A stretch of 64,000 nucleotides of DNA from Porites lobata (GCA_942486035.1 CALNXK010000014.1:1738501-1802500), one strand, 5' to 3'. Positions 43,248-53,200 are shown, numbered from the stretch's first letter. The notes: generated by a model not told the origin, from the letters alone. Program-made: numbers and translations.

Positions 43248-43428
43248 CACAGAACTCGGAATTTTGTACAATAACTTGACCCCCGCAACAGGCTAATACA
43301 CAACGAATGCGGTTGAAAATGCGCTCTAATACCAGAGAGGGTGAAGATGGCCAGCAACCCATTACTAGTGATTGCTATGAAAGTTCAAACCCGAATGATT
43401 TCTTTCCTCTTGATGTTTACTTATATAG

Positions 43429-43719
43429 CTACTCTCGAATCTGGGTGAGAGTGGGCACGAGAAAATTAAATAATAGTTCCCATTCCTCCTCGGTTAATTC
43501 TAGCTGATCCGCGAAGTTCAAAAATACCACCAATCGTCCCCAGTTTACTTTTGAAAAGACCTCAGAGTGGAGTTTTTTCAACTTTTCTAGACTTGAACCC
43601 GGCATATCTTTAACTTTTTGTTGAAGCATTTCTATTTCACTTGAAGACACTTTCAATGTTTTGGCTTGTGCGCGATACAGAGAAAAGTCGACTCGAAGCA
43701 AAGACAGAGAAAGCCCCAT
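43429..43719 (-). CDS. short Bcl-2-like protein (BH1 motif)
   Basis: 96 aa from the ATG at 43719. Residues about 54-72 read EVFSKVNWGRLVVFLNFADQ, which matches the BH1 signature NWGR(I/V/L)V.(F/L)..FA of Bcl-2 family proteins, including the preceding E-x-F. An LxxxxxDF-type segment near the N-terminus sits where a BH3 would fall, and a helix (EEWELLFNFLVPTL) follows BH1 as helix 6 does. BH2 (Trp-Gly-Gly) and a C-terminal anchor are missing, so it is truncated or a minimal form. Viral Bcl-2 homologues block host apoptosis by binding Bax-like proteins. Here that role is inference. It lies between the integrase and the 199-aa gene. Confidence 0.55.
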   Translation of the reverse strand: MGLSLSLLRVDFSLYRAQAKTLKVSSSEIEMLQQKVKDMPGSSLEKLKKLHSEVFSKVNWGRLVVFLNFADQLELTEEEWELLFNFLVPTLTQIRE

Positions 43720-43784
43720 CTTGACTAAGACAGAGACAAACACACACTGACTCACAATTTAGATATAAACAAGTTTTATCACTT

Positions 43785-44384
43785 TTAGAAACAAAGCTTA
43801 TTTTGAATGTCATTAATTATCAAATCAAGGTCCATTGGTTGTTCATCTTTCCTCACAACTCTCTCAGGGCATTGCACTTCAACTTGGCTATCAATGTCCA
43901 CAGCACTGGGATCTTTGCACTTCAGTCCACAAGGTCCGTAGTAAATAGCATACAGAATTCGATCTTCTAACTCACCATAATCTTCGAGTTCCAAGGAAGT
44001 GAGATAGATGTTAGTCCAAGGCAGCTTTGGTAATTCGGTCACGTACGCTTCCCACGTTTTGCCAAGTTTGAAACCAAGAGCACTGCACACACTTTCAGCC
44101 GTTTTTAAGATAACATTGAGGTCAATTTGTTCCACCACTTCATCATGGTAATACATCCATGCGTCATCATTATCCATCATCAGGCACGAATGTTGGTTTT
44201 GACTTGGGTGTTGAATGGCACAACCGTGGCAGCGATTCAGCTTTTGTTCTTGGATGAGTTTGTCAACCGTAGCCGCATAAGTCAGTTGGAACACATGACC
44301 GATAAGGCTAGCTACCCGTTGACGTTGGACTTTTTCCACTTCATCTACTGTCAGAAGCGGTGTAGCGCTCGATTCGACTTGCAT
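43785..44384 (-). CDS. Polinton terminal gene, Cys/His-rich protein of unknown function
   Basis: 199 aa, ATG at 44384. A CHGCAIQHPSQNQHSCLM segment (about residues 52-69) looks like a zinc-binding motif. It is followed by acidic and hydrophobic stretches and a C-terminal second Cys pair (CGLKC). It is the outermost gene on the right and starts 45 bases inside the terminal repeat, mirroring the polymerase gene on the left. I recognise the Cys/His segment as recurrent in cnidarian Polintons but know no function. A regulatory or replication-initiation role is possible. Confidence 0.6.
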   Translation of the reverse strand: MQVESSATPLLTVDEVEKVQRQRVASLIGHVFQLTYAATVDKLIQEQKLNRCHGCAIQHPSQNQHSCLMMDNDDAWMYYHDEVVEQIDLNVILKTAESVCSALGFKLGKTWEAYVTELPKLPWTNIYLTSLELEDYGELEDRILYAIYYGPCGLKCKDPSAVDIDSQVEVQCPERVVRKDEQPMDLDLIINDIQNKLCF

Positions 44385-44428
44385 GTTTGGAGTAATGTTT
44401 TAAAAAATATTGGTGATAATAAGACTTT

Positions 44429-44773
44429 TTCCTTAGCAAAGCGATTGCAAGAATAAAATGCTGAACGGAGAGCGCGCTTTTATGTTCAACACATAATGGA
44501 TTGTTTACTATCCAATCAGGGTTACAAGATCCCGGGCAAGTTTGGGCCGGCCTATTGTTCCCATTGTAGTAGAGTGACGCTCATTAGTAAACCTATCCAC
44601 TTCATTATATATGGAGGAAGACACTTAATTAGTATGGATGAACCCATTTTTTCCCTAGGTTATCACAATCGGTGACGTCATGGACTCTACCCTTATGCCT
44701 ATTAATAAAGGGAAGACAGGGGAAGACAGGGGAAGACACCAACGAGGCTTATCTTTGCTGAAGCCCTACTACT
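44429..44773. repeat. Polinton right terminal inverted repeat
   Basis: Inverted match of 29700-30037 with a short extra segment (accctt) near 44690. The inner end carries the same TATA-like cttttatg (complement cataaaag) and start-site sequence, now facing the 199-aa gene. Confidence 0.9.
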
Positions 44774-44779
44774 AGCGCC
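44774..44779. other. 6 bp target site duplication, right (agcgcc)
   Basis: Identical to 29694-29699, directly outside the TIR tip. Confidence 0.9.
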
Positions 44780-45155
44780 CAGTTTTCAAGATCTAGATGG
44801 TCTTTACCGTGTTTCCAGATTTCTAGCAAAACACCGAGAAGTCGAAAACGAGCCTCTGAGCGTCAGAAACTGAAAGGTCACGAAATTGTTTTATGAAAGG
44901 GCGTAACCGGAGAAGCATATTTAAGAGACAACAGAAGACCTCAACCAACAAAAACAACTCATTTTTAACGACTAAAAATGATAATAAATACAAGCAATGG
45001 GATTCCTGAACAATTATTTGTACCCTTATAACATTTAAACAGTTTATCTTAATACGTGCTCTCATAACAAGCAACTATAAAATTGCTGTGGCCGTACTAT
45101 CCAGCAAGTAGCGTGAATGAAATCGGGCCGCGGGGATTTTCCCTTTTTCAGTAGG
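44774..45155 (-). promoter_or_regulatory. displaced 5' flank of membrane gene copy 2
   Basis: cagttttcaagatct, cgagcctctgagcg, gaaactgaaaggt and ggattttccctttttcagta follow the same order as at 5685-6044 upstream of copy 1. This is therefore the original upstream region of the gene at 27460-29685, cut off by the Polinton. Similarity stops at 45156, where the next inverted-repeat unit begins. Confidence 0.75.
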
Positions 45156-45859
45156 ACCACAGGTAGCCCAAGATCACTATGAGAGCCCTGAGCAACATTA
45201 TCCTACTTAGCTAATTAATTATTCATACAGCAAGAAAATAATAAGACTTTGTATGGAGAAATATTCTTTGCTCACTAAATTAGCAAAATATACATTGAAT
45301 ATCGCTTTGAAGCTTACCTTTAGCGTCTTCTTGTTTTTCTTTGTATTCTGACTGCACTTCAGACCTCTTAGGCACTGTTTAAGGCCTTTTTTGGAGCGAC
45401 AGTTTTTCACCCAGATGACAGTAGAGAGAAGAGAAGAGAAGGTTGGCAAACCTCTCTTGACCGGCTCCGCTCTCGGCGGCGATAAATTCTGTGACATTTG
45501 CGACATGGAGACAATTCCGCCAGAAACAGATGTCCTGATAAATAACGCACATTTTCCATCATTCATATCGCCAAAATTCCCATTTCGAAGGTCCTAAATC
45601 GCCAACGAAGTGGGCAATACACGGCTGAGGTAAGGCGAGTCGAGAGCAGACCCGCAACGGACTCCAACCGTCAAGTCGACAATTTCAAACCGACGCGGGC
45701 TGGCAGGGTCAAATTGTTCCACCGTCAAAGGACAATTGGAGCATTTAGCCTACTGGGCACAGTAACTGATTTTTCACTTCTCACATTGCACTCCGGGGTC
45801 GCGGAAGTCAAGCATCGCGTGTGATAGTGACATGTAATATCAAAACATGTCGCGTGTTA
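45156..45859. repeat. left ~700 bp inverted end
   Basis: Matches 51468-52164 inverted with only scattered differences. A 68-aa frame repeated in both ends (opposite strands) is part of the repeat and is not called as a gene. Confidence 0.9.
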
Positions 45860-46631
45860 ATGTTTTGAATCGACAGTTGAATGCCGGCTAGTCTATGACC
45901 CAATGAGGCGCAGTTCAACACAGCCCTTTGTTCATTTGTTAGACTGAAATGAAAGTTGTTTTGCAAAATGAAATACTTTGTAAGTGCATGTTCAACGAAA
46001 AACAATGCAATCATTTGATTACAAAAATTCATTCTACCTTTCTGCCATGATTAATAGTAGCGTCAAGAAATCCGATCAATACAAAAATAGCTACTACATT
46101 TGGACTTCATATTTCAGAAATAGTTTGCTTGCGCTGTAAGCAGCTGAAGTATAATCTGATCTTGAAATCGTTGTAGCTAATGTGGCAGAATTACCAAGAG
46201 AAAATTCAATGAAATATTTATTGACATATTTCCTTTCCGTAAAAACACTCCCAATAGATAAGAGCACCTGCCAGAAGATCCTGTCCCCAAACTTGCTACT
46301 TACTGCCACTTGTTGAAAAGGGGAAGAAAAATAGCTAACAACTGTTTACAGCCATAGTAATTCTTATTGCAATATTTTTTTCTAAATCATACATAAAAAA
46401 TCATTGTCAAACGCTTTTTGTGTCTACTGCGCTTGCCCAGAAGACACTAAGCCATGAACATCATGAAAACTGAAGAAAAGGTTTGTTAAAATCGATAATC
46501 CGTAGGTAATCAATAAATTAACGCACTTCCAATCTCAACCAATCACAAGTGAAACAGAGCGATTAAATATGTCCGAACATAAATCCCTATAAACTCAAGT
46601 CATGAAACGAGGTAACTCAGTGCAGTCATTA

Positions 46632-46698
46632 TATGCTGTTCGGGCGTGCGGTGAAGACTTCAGAGCAGTGGGAATATACGAAGCGTGTTTTGCTGAGG
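46632..46698 (+). CDS. possible first exon inside the OTU/OB unit
   Basis: An ATG followed by 22 open codons (LFGRAVKTSEQWEY...) runs to a strong donor (gag|gtaagtttt). A TATA-like ctataaac lies about 45 bases upstream. No joined downstream exon could be proven, so this is tentative. Confidence 0.3.
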
Positions 46699-47019
46699 GT
46701 AAGTTTTAGTTTTGTAATTTGTTTTTGTAATTTACTTTTCACGTAAAAAGTTGGAGGAAAAATTTAATGTTTTGGAGCGTTATTTACTTCGCAGAAGTTT
46801 AATCGGTCGATGAATGAGTCATGAATCGTAACTGCTTTCTTCTAGCACCCGATAAAACAACGCCGGCTGTCTGTTGTTCACAGAACCTTAAAGATGTTTA
46901 GAAATTCACAAAGCGACTCACTTTGATCAAAAAGAGACCCACTTCCGGCAGAAATCGACCCACTTTGGTCTCAAACTCGAGGCACACTAGCACGGTTACA
47001 AAAGCAGAATACAAATAAA

Positions 47020-47957
47020 ATGTCCTACTCATTAGAGAAAAGCAAAAAAGCAGTGAGCTTACTAAGAGTTATGAGCTCTCCAGAACAGTATGTTTGTTTC
47101 TTTAACTTTAATTTTGGGCTATTTTCGTATTTATTGTCTTTTAGTTACCGTTTTTACCTTCCATATTTTCTCGATCTCGCCAATTGTGTAAGTGATCAGG
47201 CAGAGTTTTGTAGGCGGGAAGGAATGTGGGCAATTGTAAAAAAATATCTTTATCCTGTCCACAAGAATAAATTGGATTTAAGAGAATTTTTTTCCTATAT
47301 TCGTTTCCCAAATTTTCTACTTTCTTCTCTATACCTTGAGTTGTTTTCAAATCTACTGTCTTTTAGTTACCGTTTTTACCTTCCATATGTTCTCGATCTT
47401 TCCAAATGTGTAAAAGTTACAGAGTTTTGCAGTCAGAAAGGAATGCAAGCAATTGCAGTTTTGCGCAACAGCAATACAAAATATGTCAACTTGATTTGCC
47501 ACAATTAGTTTGCACATTTCACAAGAGTAAATTGGCTTCAAGAAAACTGTTTCCATATATTCCTGTTCTAAATCTTCAATTTTCTTTAAACTTTACAGAA
47601 TCTGTTAAATACAAGTATCGTATGAAATTTATCGATGTTCTCGAGACTTTGTGTGACAAAAGTCAACATATGGTGAGCTTGCACTTGACGAAGGGCGATG
47701 GAGGTCGTGATGTATATGTTACATACTTGCATCAACTAGATCTTCATGACAATAATTGGAGGAAAACAGTAAGACAAAAAGAAGAAGGAGGTTACAAAGC
47801 GTATAAAAGTAGGAGCCGTGAACCATCTAGGATAAATTTGAAAAAGATTTTAAAGTCAAGGAAGAAACGAATGATTCGAAGAACTCCAAAATTAAGACTC
47901 AGGGATCTGTCTCCCCCTTCATCTAGAAGCATAGCAGCTAACGTAATATTAAGGTAG
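47020..47957 (+). pseudogene. degenerate frames with tandem-duplicated segment and basic protein
   Basis: ttttagttaccgtttttaccttccatat.ttctcgatct recurs at about 47130 and 47353 (period about 223), and a third partial repeat starts near 47524, each preceded by a polypyrimidine-AG. This looks like a duplicated exon (SYRFYLPY.LDL.KCV...EFC). After an acag acceptor near 47600 a frame continues with KYRMKFIDVLETLCDK and a Lys/Arg-rich tail (47600-47957). I do not recognise a domain. The joined product is uncertain. Confidence 0.4.
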
Positions 47958-48079
47958 TCTCCTTGAGTACCGCAGCGAAAACCAAAGAAATCAAAAACAG
48001 TTCATTTGATAAGATTAGCTCCTCAGGACGAAAGATTTTAAAGAGATATCCAATTATTTCTGACTCAAATTCCTTTTTT

Positions 48080-48640
48080 TTCAAAAAGAGAGTAAATTAC
48101 ATGTCTCATTAAGGTCATCACTACTTCGAGATATATTTCGTGTAGCAAGAGGGAAACTGTTAATTTCCGGTGATATTGAACTGAAGCCAGGACCCACACA
48201 ATTGCCATTTGCTGTATTAACACAAAGATTAAAGAACGATCGGCTTAAGGCCACTAGATATTGGCGGTGATGGAGATTGTTTTTTAAAAGCTGTTTCACA
48301 TCAGTTGTGTGGCACTCCAGATTGTCATTTTGCAATTCGAGATGCTGGTATTCAGTATCTTAGGGATCACCGAGAAGAATTTATTGAGAGCAATGTTGCA
48401 AATTCATGGTTAGGCTATTTAAACACTATGTCCATGCAAGGAACATGGTGTGATGGTCTCATAGTGCGGGCTGTAGCAAGTGCACTAGGTATAACCCTAC
48501 ATATCATAGAATCTCATCAAAATTTTACAGAGAGGACAATAATTGAACCTGGCGTGACCTTTCAAGGAGAACAAAGGACTATTTACTTAGGCCACATAAA
48601 TGAGGTTCATTATGTCTCTACAGTTGCAGCACTAGCATAG
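48080..48640 (+). pseudogene. OTU-family cysteine protease, frameshifted, with 2A-like motif upstream
   Basis: The frame at 48259-48640 holds GGDGDCFLKAVSHQL (catalytic Asp/Cys block of OTU peptidases), GTWCDGLIVRAVASAL and a late NEVHYVS with the catalytic His, in the right order and spacing. A one-base shift near 48255 separates it from an upstream segment. That segment reads LLISGDIELKPGP (48157-48195), like the 2A ribosome-skipping consensus except Lys for the essential Asn. OTU proteins remove ubiquitin and are recurrent passengers of animal Helitrons and other elements. This copy is broken. Confidence 0.65.
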
Positions 48641-49378
48641 ATGAATCGAAGAGTTCTTCCGCCATTGAATATTACAAAAATGATTAATTCAGGACATATA
48701 TGAGAAAAAGAAGGGCCAATGAAAACGATGAGTGTAAAGAAAAACGGCTATTGAAAAAACTCTTTCAGAAATTGCAAGTTGTAACTTGCCCAAATTATTC
48801 CATGTGTTATTTCCAAGTGGTGGTATAATAAGATCTCACATTTTTTTATTGAAGCATTTTTTAAACCCTTCCCTTCCTTTTTTTTCATTAGCTGAGAAGA
48901 ATAGCTGAGAGTTCAAAACGAAAAGGTAAGAGGCCAAGTAAATTATCCATCACTTTGCAAATTCACGAAGCGTTTCCTTAAATAAGATACATATAAAAGT
49001 ACGTAATATATAGAAACATTAGTCTTAGATATTTACTATTGGTCAATATCATCACAACTTACCTAAATTACATTCAATACAACTCAATACATTTTCATGC
49101 ACCAAAGGTCTTCTTTTACTAAAAAATTCAAAATCTGCTACTTTTTTATTACTGCAACTAACGTAATATATTAAACTATTTCAATTTAATAACAATTATA
49201 GGATTTATTTGCAAAAAGTCTGATAAAGAAAAATTCCCTAAATTTTGCTGTTTACAGATCAATAACAACAAACAGCTTCATGCTGCATAATGCTACTTCC
49301 ACTCTCATTACATTATCTTTATATCCGCTTCTCCAGTTCTAATATGTGTTTCTCACCATATTATTTCTCTATTGCAGA

Positions 49379-50472
49379 TAGTAACGTTGGTTACGTTCAC
49401 TCATTATCGCTCATTAAAAAAGCAAGGTCTGGAAAATTGTACTACAATTTTGACCTTCAAACATCACCAACTAAATTCACAAGAGTGGTTGGATTTAACA
49501 AGAATTCACACGCTCAAGCATTGCACTTCCAGGTTACAAAAAGTCCAGCTAAAATTGTCAATATTATTGAAAAAGAAGATACAATCTTTGTCTACCAAAC
49601 AAGTTCAATTGTCCAAGCTAGCAGCAGTGATGTCAACTTTCTGTGCACAGCTCCATCGACAAAGCAAGGGGAAGCGAAGGAAACAATCTCCAGTGCGACA
49701 GATATAACACTGAATGAAATCCAAACTCTGACAAGAAATCAAAAGGTTAATGTACAAGGCCACCTAACACTTGGTCAAAATCGAAACAAAGAAGTCATTA
49801 AACGCCATGGCGAAAAAGGGATACGTAATAGAAGACTGTGTGATTGAAGATCGCACTACATGTTCTTCCACTATACAACTTTACTTCACTTTACTTTTCT
49901 TCACTTTACTTTTTATACAACTGGATGACTTGCTAACCCAACTAGAGAGTGGAAACATTTACAGCTTCCAAAATCTTAGCGTGAAGAATTATTCAGGAAT
50001 GACATTACTGGGTACCACACCAACAACAACATTCCAAAACGTAGACCTCCAACTAACTGAAGTAAAACGCCCACAGCTTCTTTCAAATACTGAGAAGGAA
50101 ATTGTTATCCAAGAATTCAAATTTGTTGATAAAGTAAATGTCTTCATGACAAGCCAGATAAAGTCTTGCAAGAAAAAAATGCCACATGCAGTAGGCTCAA
50201 CTGTTCTAAAATGCACTTCATGTGGAACTAGTAAAAAAGTTAAAGCGGCAGAAAACGGAATGTCTGCACGCCTTTGCGCCGAAATAGACGGAAAAGATTG
50301 CTGGTTTACTACTCTGACAGATGTCATGGAAAGCTTATTGTCCAGAATAAGCCTTACCAGACATTCCAACACGGATCAAATAGCGGAAAGATTACTTCAA
50401 ATTGAAAATATTAAAATGAAAATTAATACACAGTCCAATCACATAATCAAACTTCTAGAGAATACTAAATAG
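49379..50472 (+). pseudogene. OB-fold (RPA-like) protein, one frameshift
   Basis: A polypyrimidine-AG acceptor (attgcag) precedes VGYVHSLSLIKKARSGKLYYNFDLQT, which looks like the first strands of an OB fold. The frame breaks at a run of A near 49813 and continues one base over (GYVIEDCVIEDRTTC), passing a duplicated cttcactttactttt stretch. A second OB-like part then appears (SFQNLSVKNYSGMTLLGTT), and a CTSCGTSKK zinc-ribbon-like motif near 50212. The order OB, OB, Cys pair resembles large-subunit RPA and transposon-borne ssDNA-binding proteins. It probably served DNA replication of the element. Confidence 0.5.
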
Positions 50473-51467
50473 TCAGACAAAACTTTTTCACTTTTTCTAT
50501 ACCATCACACTTCAGTGGTAGTCAGTGCAAATCTTAAAAGCTGACAAAATTGATTATAATAACATTTTTATGATAGTTCTCAAAATTATAGAATAGAGTA
50601 ATCGGAATTAGAAATGTCGAGTAAAGAATATATTAATAGTCTTTCTAAGGTTACAAACAAAATATGATAGCTGAAGCTTACATTTACTTTGTACAACTGT
50701 GAAATATATTATAATAATCAAGTGTATTTTCAACTATTGGTTTTCTCGTATCTTTAATTATTGTAACTGAAAATACAATAGTGCGTCAGGCGAACAACAG
50801 AAAACAGATTGCACCACATAAAGTGTATTTGTATGCAAAAGAAATGAGGAACCATTTATTGTACCTGTTTAAATTCTATCCAAACATTTCTCAAGTAAAA
50901 TCGTTCAAAGTACATAAATATTCGGTCATCTCGGGAACCATGCACTACATCTAATGTACATAACCAAGAGCCATAATTATGGCTCTTGACATAACATATT
51001 GGCTGATAAACATTTCTTAAGACAAATCACCCAAGTTGTCTAAAAAAAAGACCTTCTCGCAAGCTGTATGCGGAATTTAAGATGCCGCGAAAAAGGTACA
51101 CGAACGATCAAAAATGTTTGTCTAAATAGCACAAGACGCCCCCCCTCCCCTATTAATTGCGTTTGACGTAAATATCGTATTTCATTTAAACACTCTTGCC
51201 AAGATACCCGAGCGTCTATATTACAATCGCAAAACAAATGCTACCTTTATAAAACAAAAACAACCACACAGTACATACTGTCACATTGAAATAGGTCTCA
51301 AACAATACGACAAAATAGTATAAGTACCCAATCCAATTTTTGATAAAAGGAAACCTAAATTTCAACACTTATTTTGCTCCATTACCTGAACTTTCGCAGT
51401 AGACACCTGTACGCATTGCGTACCTATTTTTAAAAAGAAGAGTAGAGATCAACCAAATGCAACAACG
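50473..51467. other. AT-rich interior, no gene; 24 bp perfect palindrome
   Basis: No coding support. caagagccataattatggctcttg at 50965-50988 is a perfect palindrome without spacer. The 51040-51237 frame is unsupported. Confidence 0.45.
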
Positions 51468-52164
51468 CGACATGTTTTGATATTACATGTCACTATCACA
51501 CGCGATGCTTGACTTCCGCGACCCCGGAGTGCAATGTGAGAAGTGAAAAATCAGTTACTGTGCCCAGTAGGCTAAATGCTCCAATTGTCCTTTGACGGTG
51601 GAACAATTTGACCCTGCCAGCCCGCGTCGGTTTGAAATTGTCGACTTGACGGTTGGAGTCCGTTGCGGGTCTGCTCTCGACTCGCCTAACCTCAGCCGTG
51701 TATTGCCCACTTCGTTGGCGATTTAGGACCTTCGAAATGGGAATTTTGGCGATGTGAATGATGGAAAATGTGCGTTATTTATCAGGACATCTGTTTCAGG
51801 CGGAATTGTCTCCATGTCGCAAATGTCACGGAATTTATCGCCGCCGAGAGCGGAGCCGGTCAAGAGAGGTTTGCCAACCTTCTCTTCTCTTCTTTCTACT
51901 GTCATCCGGGTGAAAAACTGTCGCTCCAAAAAAGGCCTTAAACAGTGCCTAAGAGGTCTGAAGTGCAGTCAGAATACAAAGAAAAACAAGAAGACGCTAA
52001 AGGTAAGCTTCAAAGCGATATTCAATGTACATTTTGCTAATTTAGTGAGCAAAGAATATTTCTCCATACAACGTCTTATTATTTTCTTGCTGTATGAATA
52101 ATTAATTAGCTAAGTAGGATAATGTTGCTCAGGGCTCTCATAGTGATCTTGGGCTACCTGTGGT
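51468..52164. repeat. right ~700 bp inverted end
   Basis: Reverse complement of 45156-45859. Confidence 0.9.
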
Positions 52165-52196
52165 TATTGTCTGCACTTGGCTTCGAATCTTGAAGA

Positions 52197-52442
52197 ATGT
52201 GCGGCTGTTGTTTCAAAACACAGTTCGGCAATTTTACGAGTGGATGGATAAGCTCGGAAAATGTTTTTGTTGCGCCTGCCAGAAGAGGAGAAACGTTACC
52301 AAAATGGGCCGACCTACTGAAAAACGAACTTTTCGTTGTCCTCGAGGAAGGAGAATCTCTCTCCACAAGAGTTTGCTCTCCGTGCGGAACAAAGGTTAGA
52401 AACTGTCCCGGGAAACTGCACGGCGATGCTTTTGCCAATTAG
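52197..52442 (+). pseudogene. N-terminal zinc-motif exon of DUF6589-type protein, remnant
   Basis: The frame shows a Cys pair near its start, then GETLPKWADLL and EGESLSTRVCSPCGTKVRN, a CxxC..CxxC layout of the kind seen at the N-terminus of DUF6589-associated proteins. The rest of the gene is missing; about 540 bases downstream a RecQ fragment faces it. It is a deletion remnant. Confidence 0.4.
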
Positions 52443-52978
52443 AGAAGAACTGAACACGCCAACTGACAATGAACAATTATTGTGATTGAAAAGAATGAGT
52501 AAATCCCCTCATTCCAATCCACTTCTTGGTGATTTAGCTCTGTAAATCACTATATGTGAGAATTTAAAATCCTCAGCCTGCTAAAAACGCTAACGAGCTG
52601 GGTCCAGCGTGACAAAACATTGCAGGAAAAAGTCACATTCACGGACACAAAGAAAATCGCTTAAAATTATTCAAAACCAGGAGGCACTTTGGAGAAATAA
52701 AACAACCTAAAACCCTTAATCAGCTCTGCATTTCTAAACGGGCCAAGAAAGAAAATGCTCTTGCATCACAAGGCAAATCATGCCGCCCAGAGAAAATCAA
52801 TATGCGTGTCACGACCTCTCAGTATGAAATATATTTAATAAGCGGCCAAAATTCACATTTGCTCAGTCAAAACGTTTTCCTCCAAAGCATAATCTTCCCG
52901 ACAGAGAAAACAATTCATTGGAACAAGCAGTATTTTGGCATGAGGTAAAAGTAGTGTGTTGTCTATCCCCCAGCTTTT

Positions 52979-53200
52979 TTACACAGGCGAGATAACAATG
53001 ACTGTCGGCCGTTGCACGGAACTTGAAGAACTCTTTTCATGAACAAACATCTGATAAATAAGGCTTTTGTCAAATCCTGTTGATAGGACACGGAAAATTT
53101 CCTTTCCCCTGAGCAGCAACTCCAAAGCTTCCCTTTGCTCCGATTTTAAAACAAATCCCAATTCTTGCGCGTGCAAATCCAGGCAATCAACATACGTCAT
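52979..53200 (-). pseudogene. RecQ-like helicase N-terminal fragment
   Basis: 73 aa from the ATG at 53200: KSEQREALELLLRGKE, then a Walker A position reading STGFDKSLIYQM and VIVISPV. In an active helicase the Walker A has Gly where Asp now stands, so nucleotide binding is likely lost. The fragment stops at motif Ia. Together with 52197-52442 it mirrors the order of the 14.8-26.7 kb unit, inverted and with the interior deleted. Confidence 0.6.

Larger units (their letters stand above)
29700..44773. mobile_element. complete Polinton/Maverick element (adintovirus-like), 15,074 bp
   Basis: It is bounded by inverted repeats of about 340 bases that start AGTAGTAGGGC and end GCCCTACTACT, with a 6 bp duplication outside. 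This fits known Polinton termini (5'-AG...). It encodes type-B DNA polymerase, FtsK/HerA-type packaging ATPase, double-jelly-roll-type major capsid, minor capsid, adenain-like protease, basic core-like protein and chromodomain integrase. Gene order is plus-strand replication and packaging genes on the left, minus-strand capsid and integrase genes on the right, convergent near 38.9-39.1 kb. Apart from one in-frame stop, frames are open and termini nearly identical, suggesting recent insertion. Confidence 0.95.
45156..52164. mobile_element. 7.0 kb unit with ~700 bp inverted ends, OTU and OB-fold remnants
   Basis: Both ends share accacaggtagcccaagatcactatgagagccctgag... in inverted orientation over about 700 bases. 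The interior carries decayed plus-strand frames: a duplicated segment at 47.0-47.5 kb, a basic protein, an OTU-type protease and an OB-fold protein. No transposase or Rep/helicase was recognised and no matching target duplication is visible. OTU and RPA-like OB-fold proteins are known passengers of animal Helitrons, but long inverted ends are not a Helitron feature. The class remains open. Confidence 0.6.

Noticed and set aside
45391..51929. Duplicate 68-aa and 115-aa ORFs in the ends of the 7 kb unit
   Set aside because: They are the same inverted-repeat text read on both strands; no domain and no evidence of coding selection.
45148..52172. Target site duplication around the 7 kb unit
   Set aside because: The bases outside the two ends (cagtagg versus tattgtct) do not match, so none is claimed.
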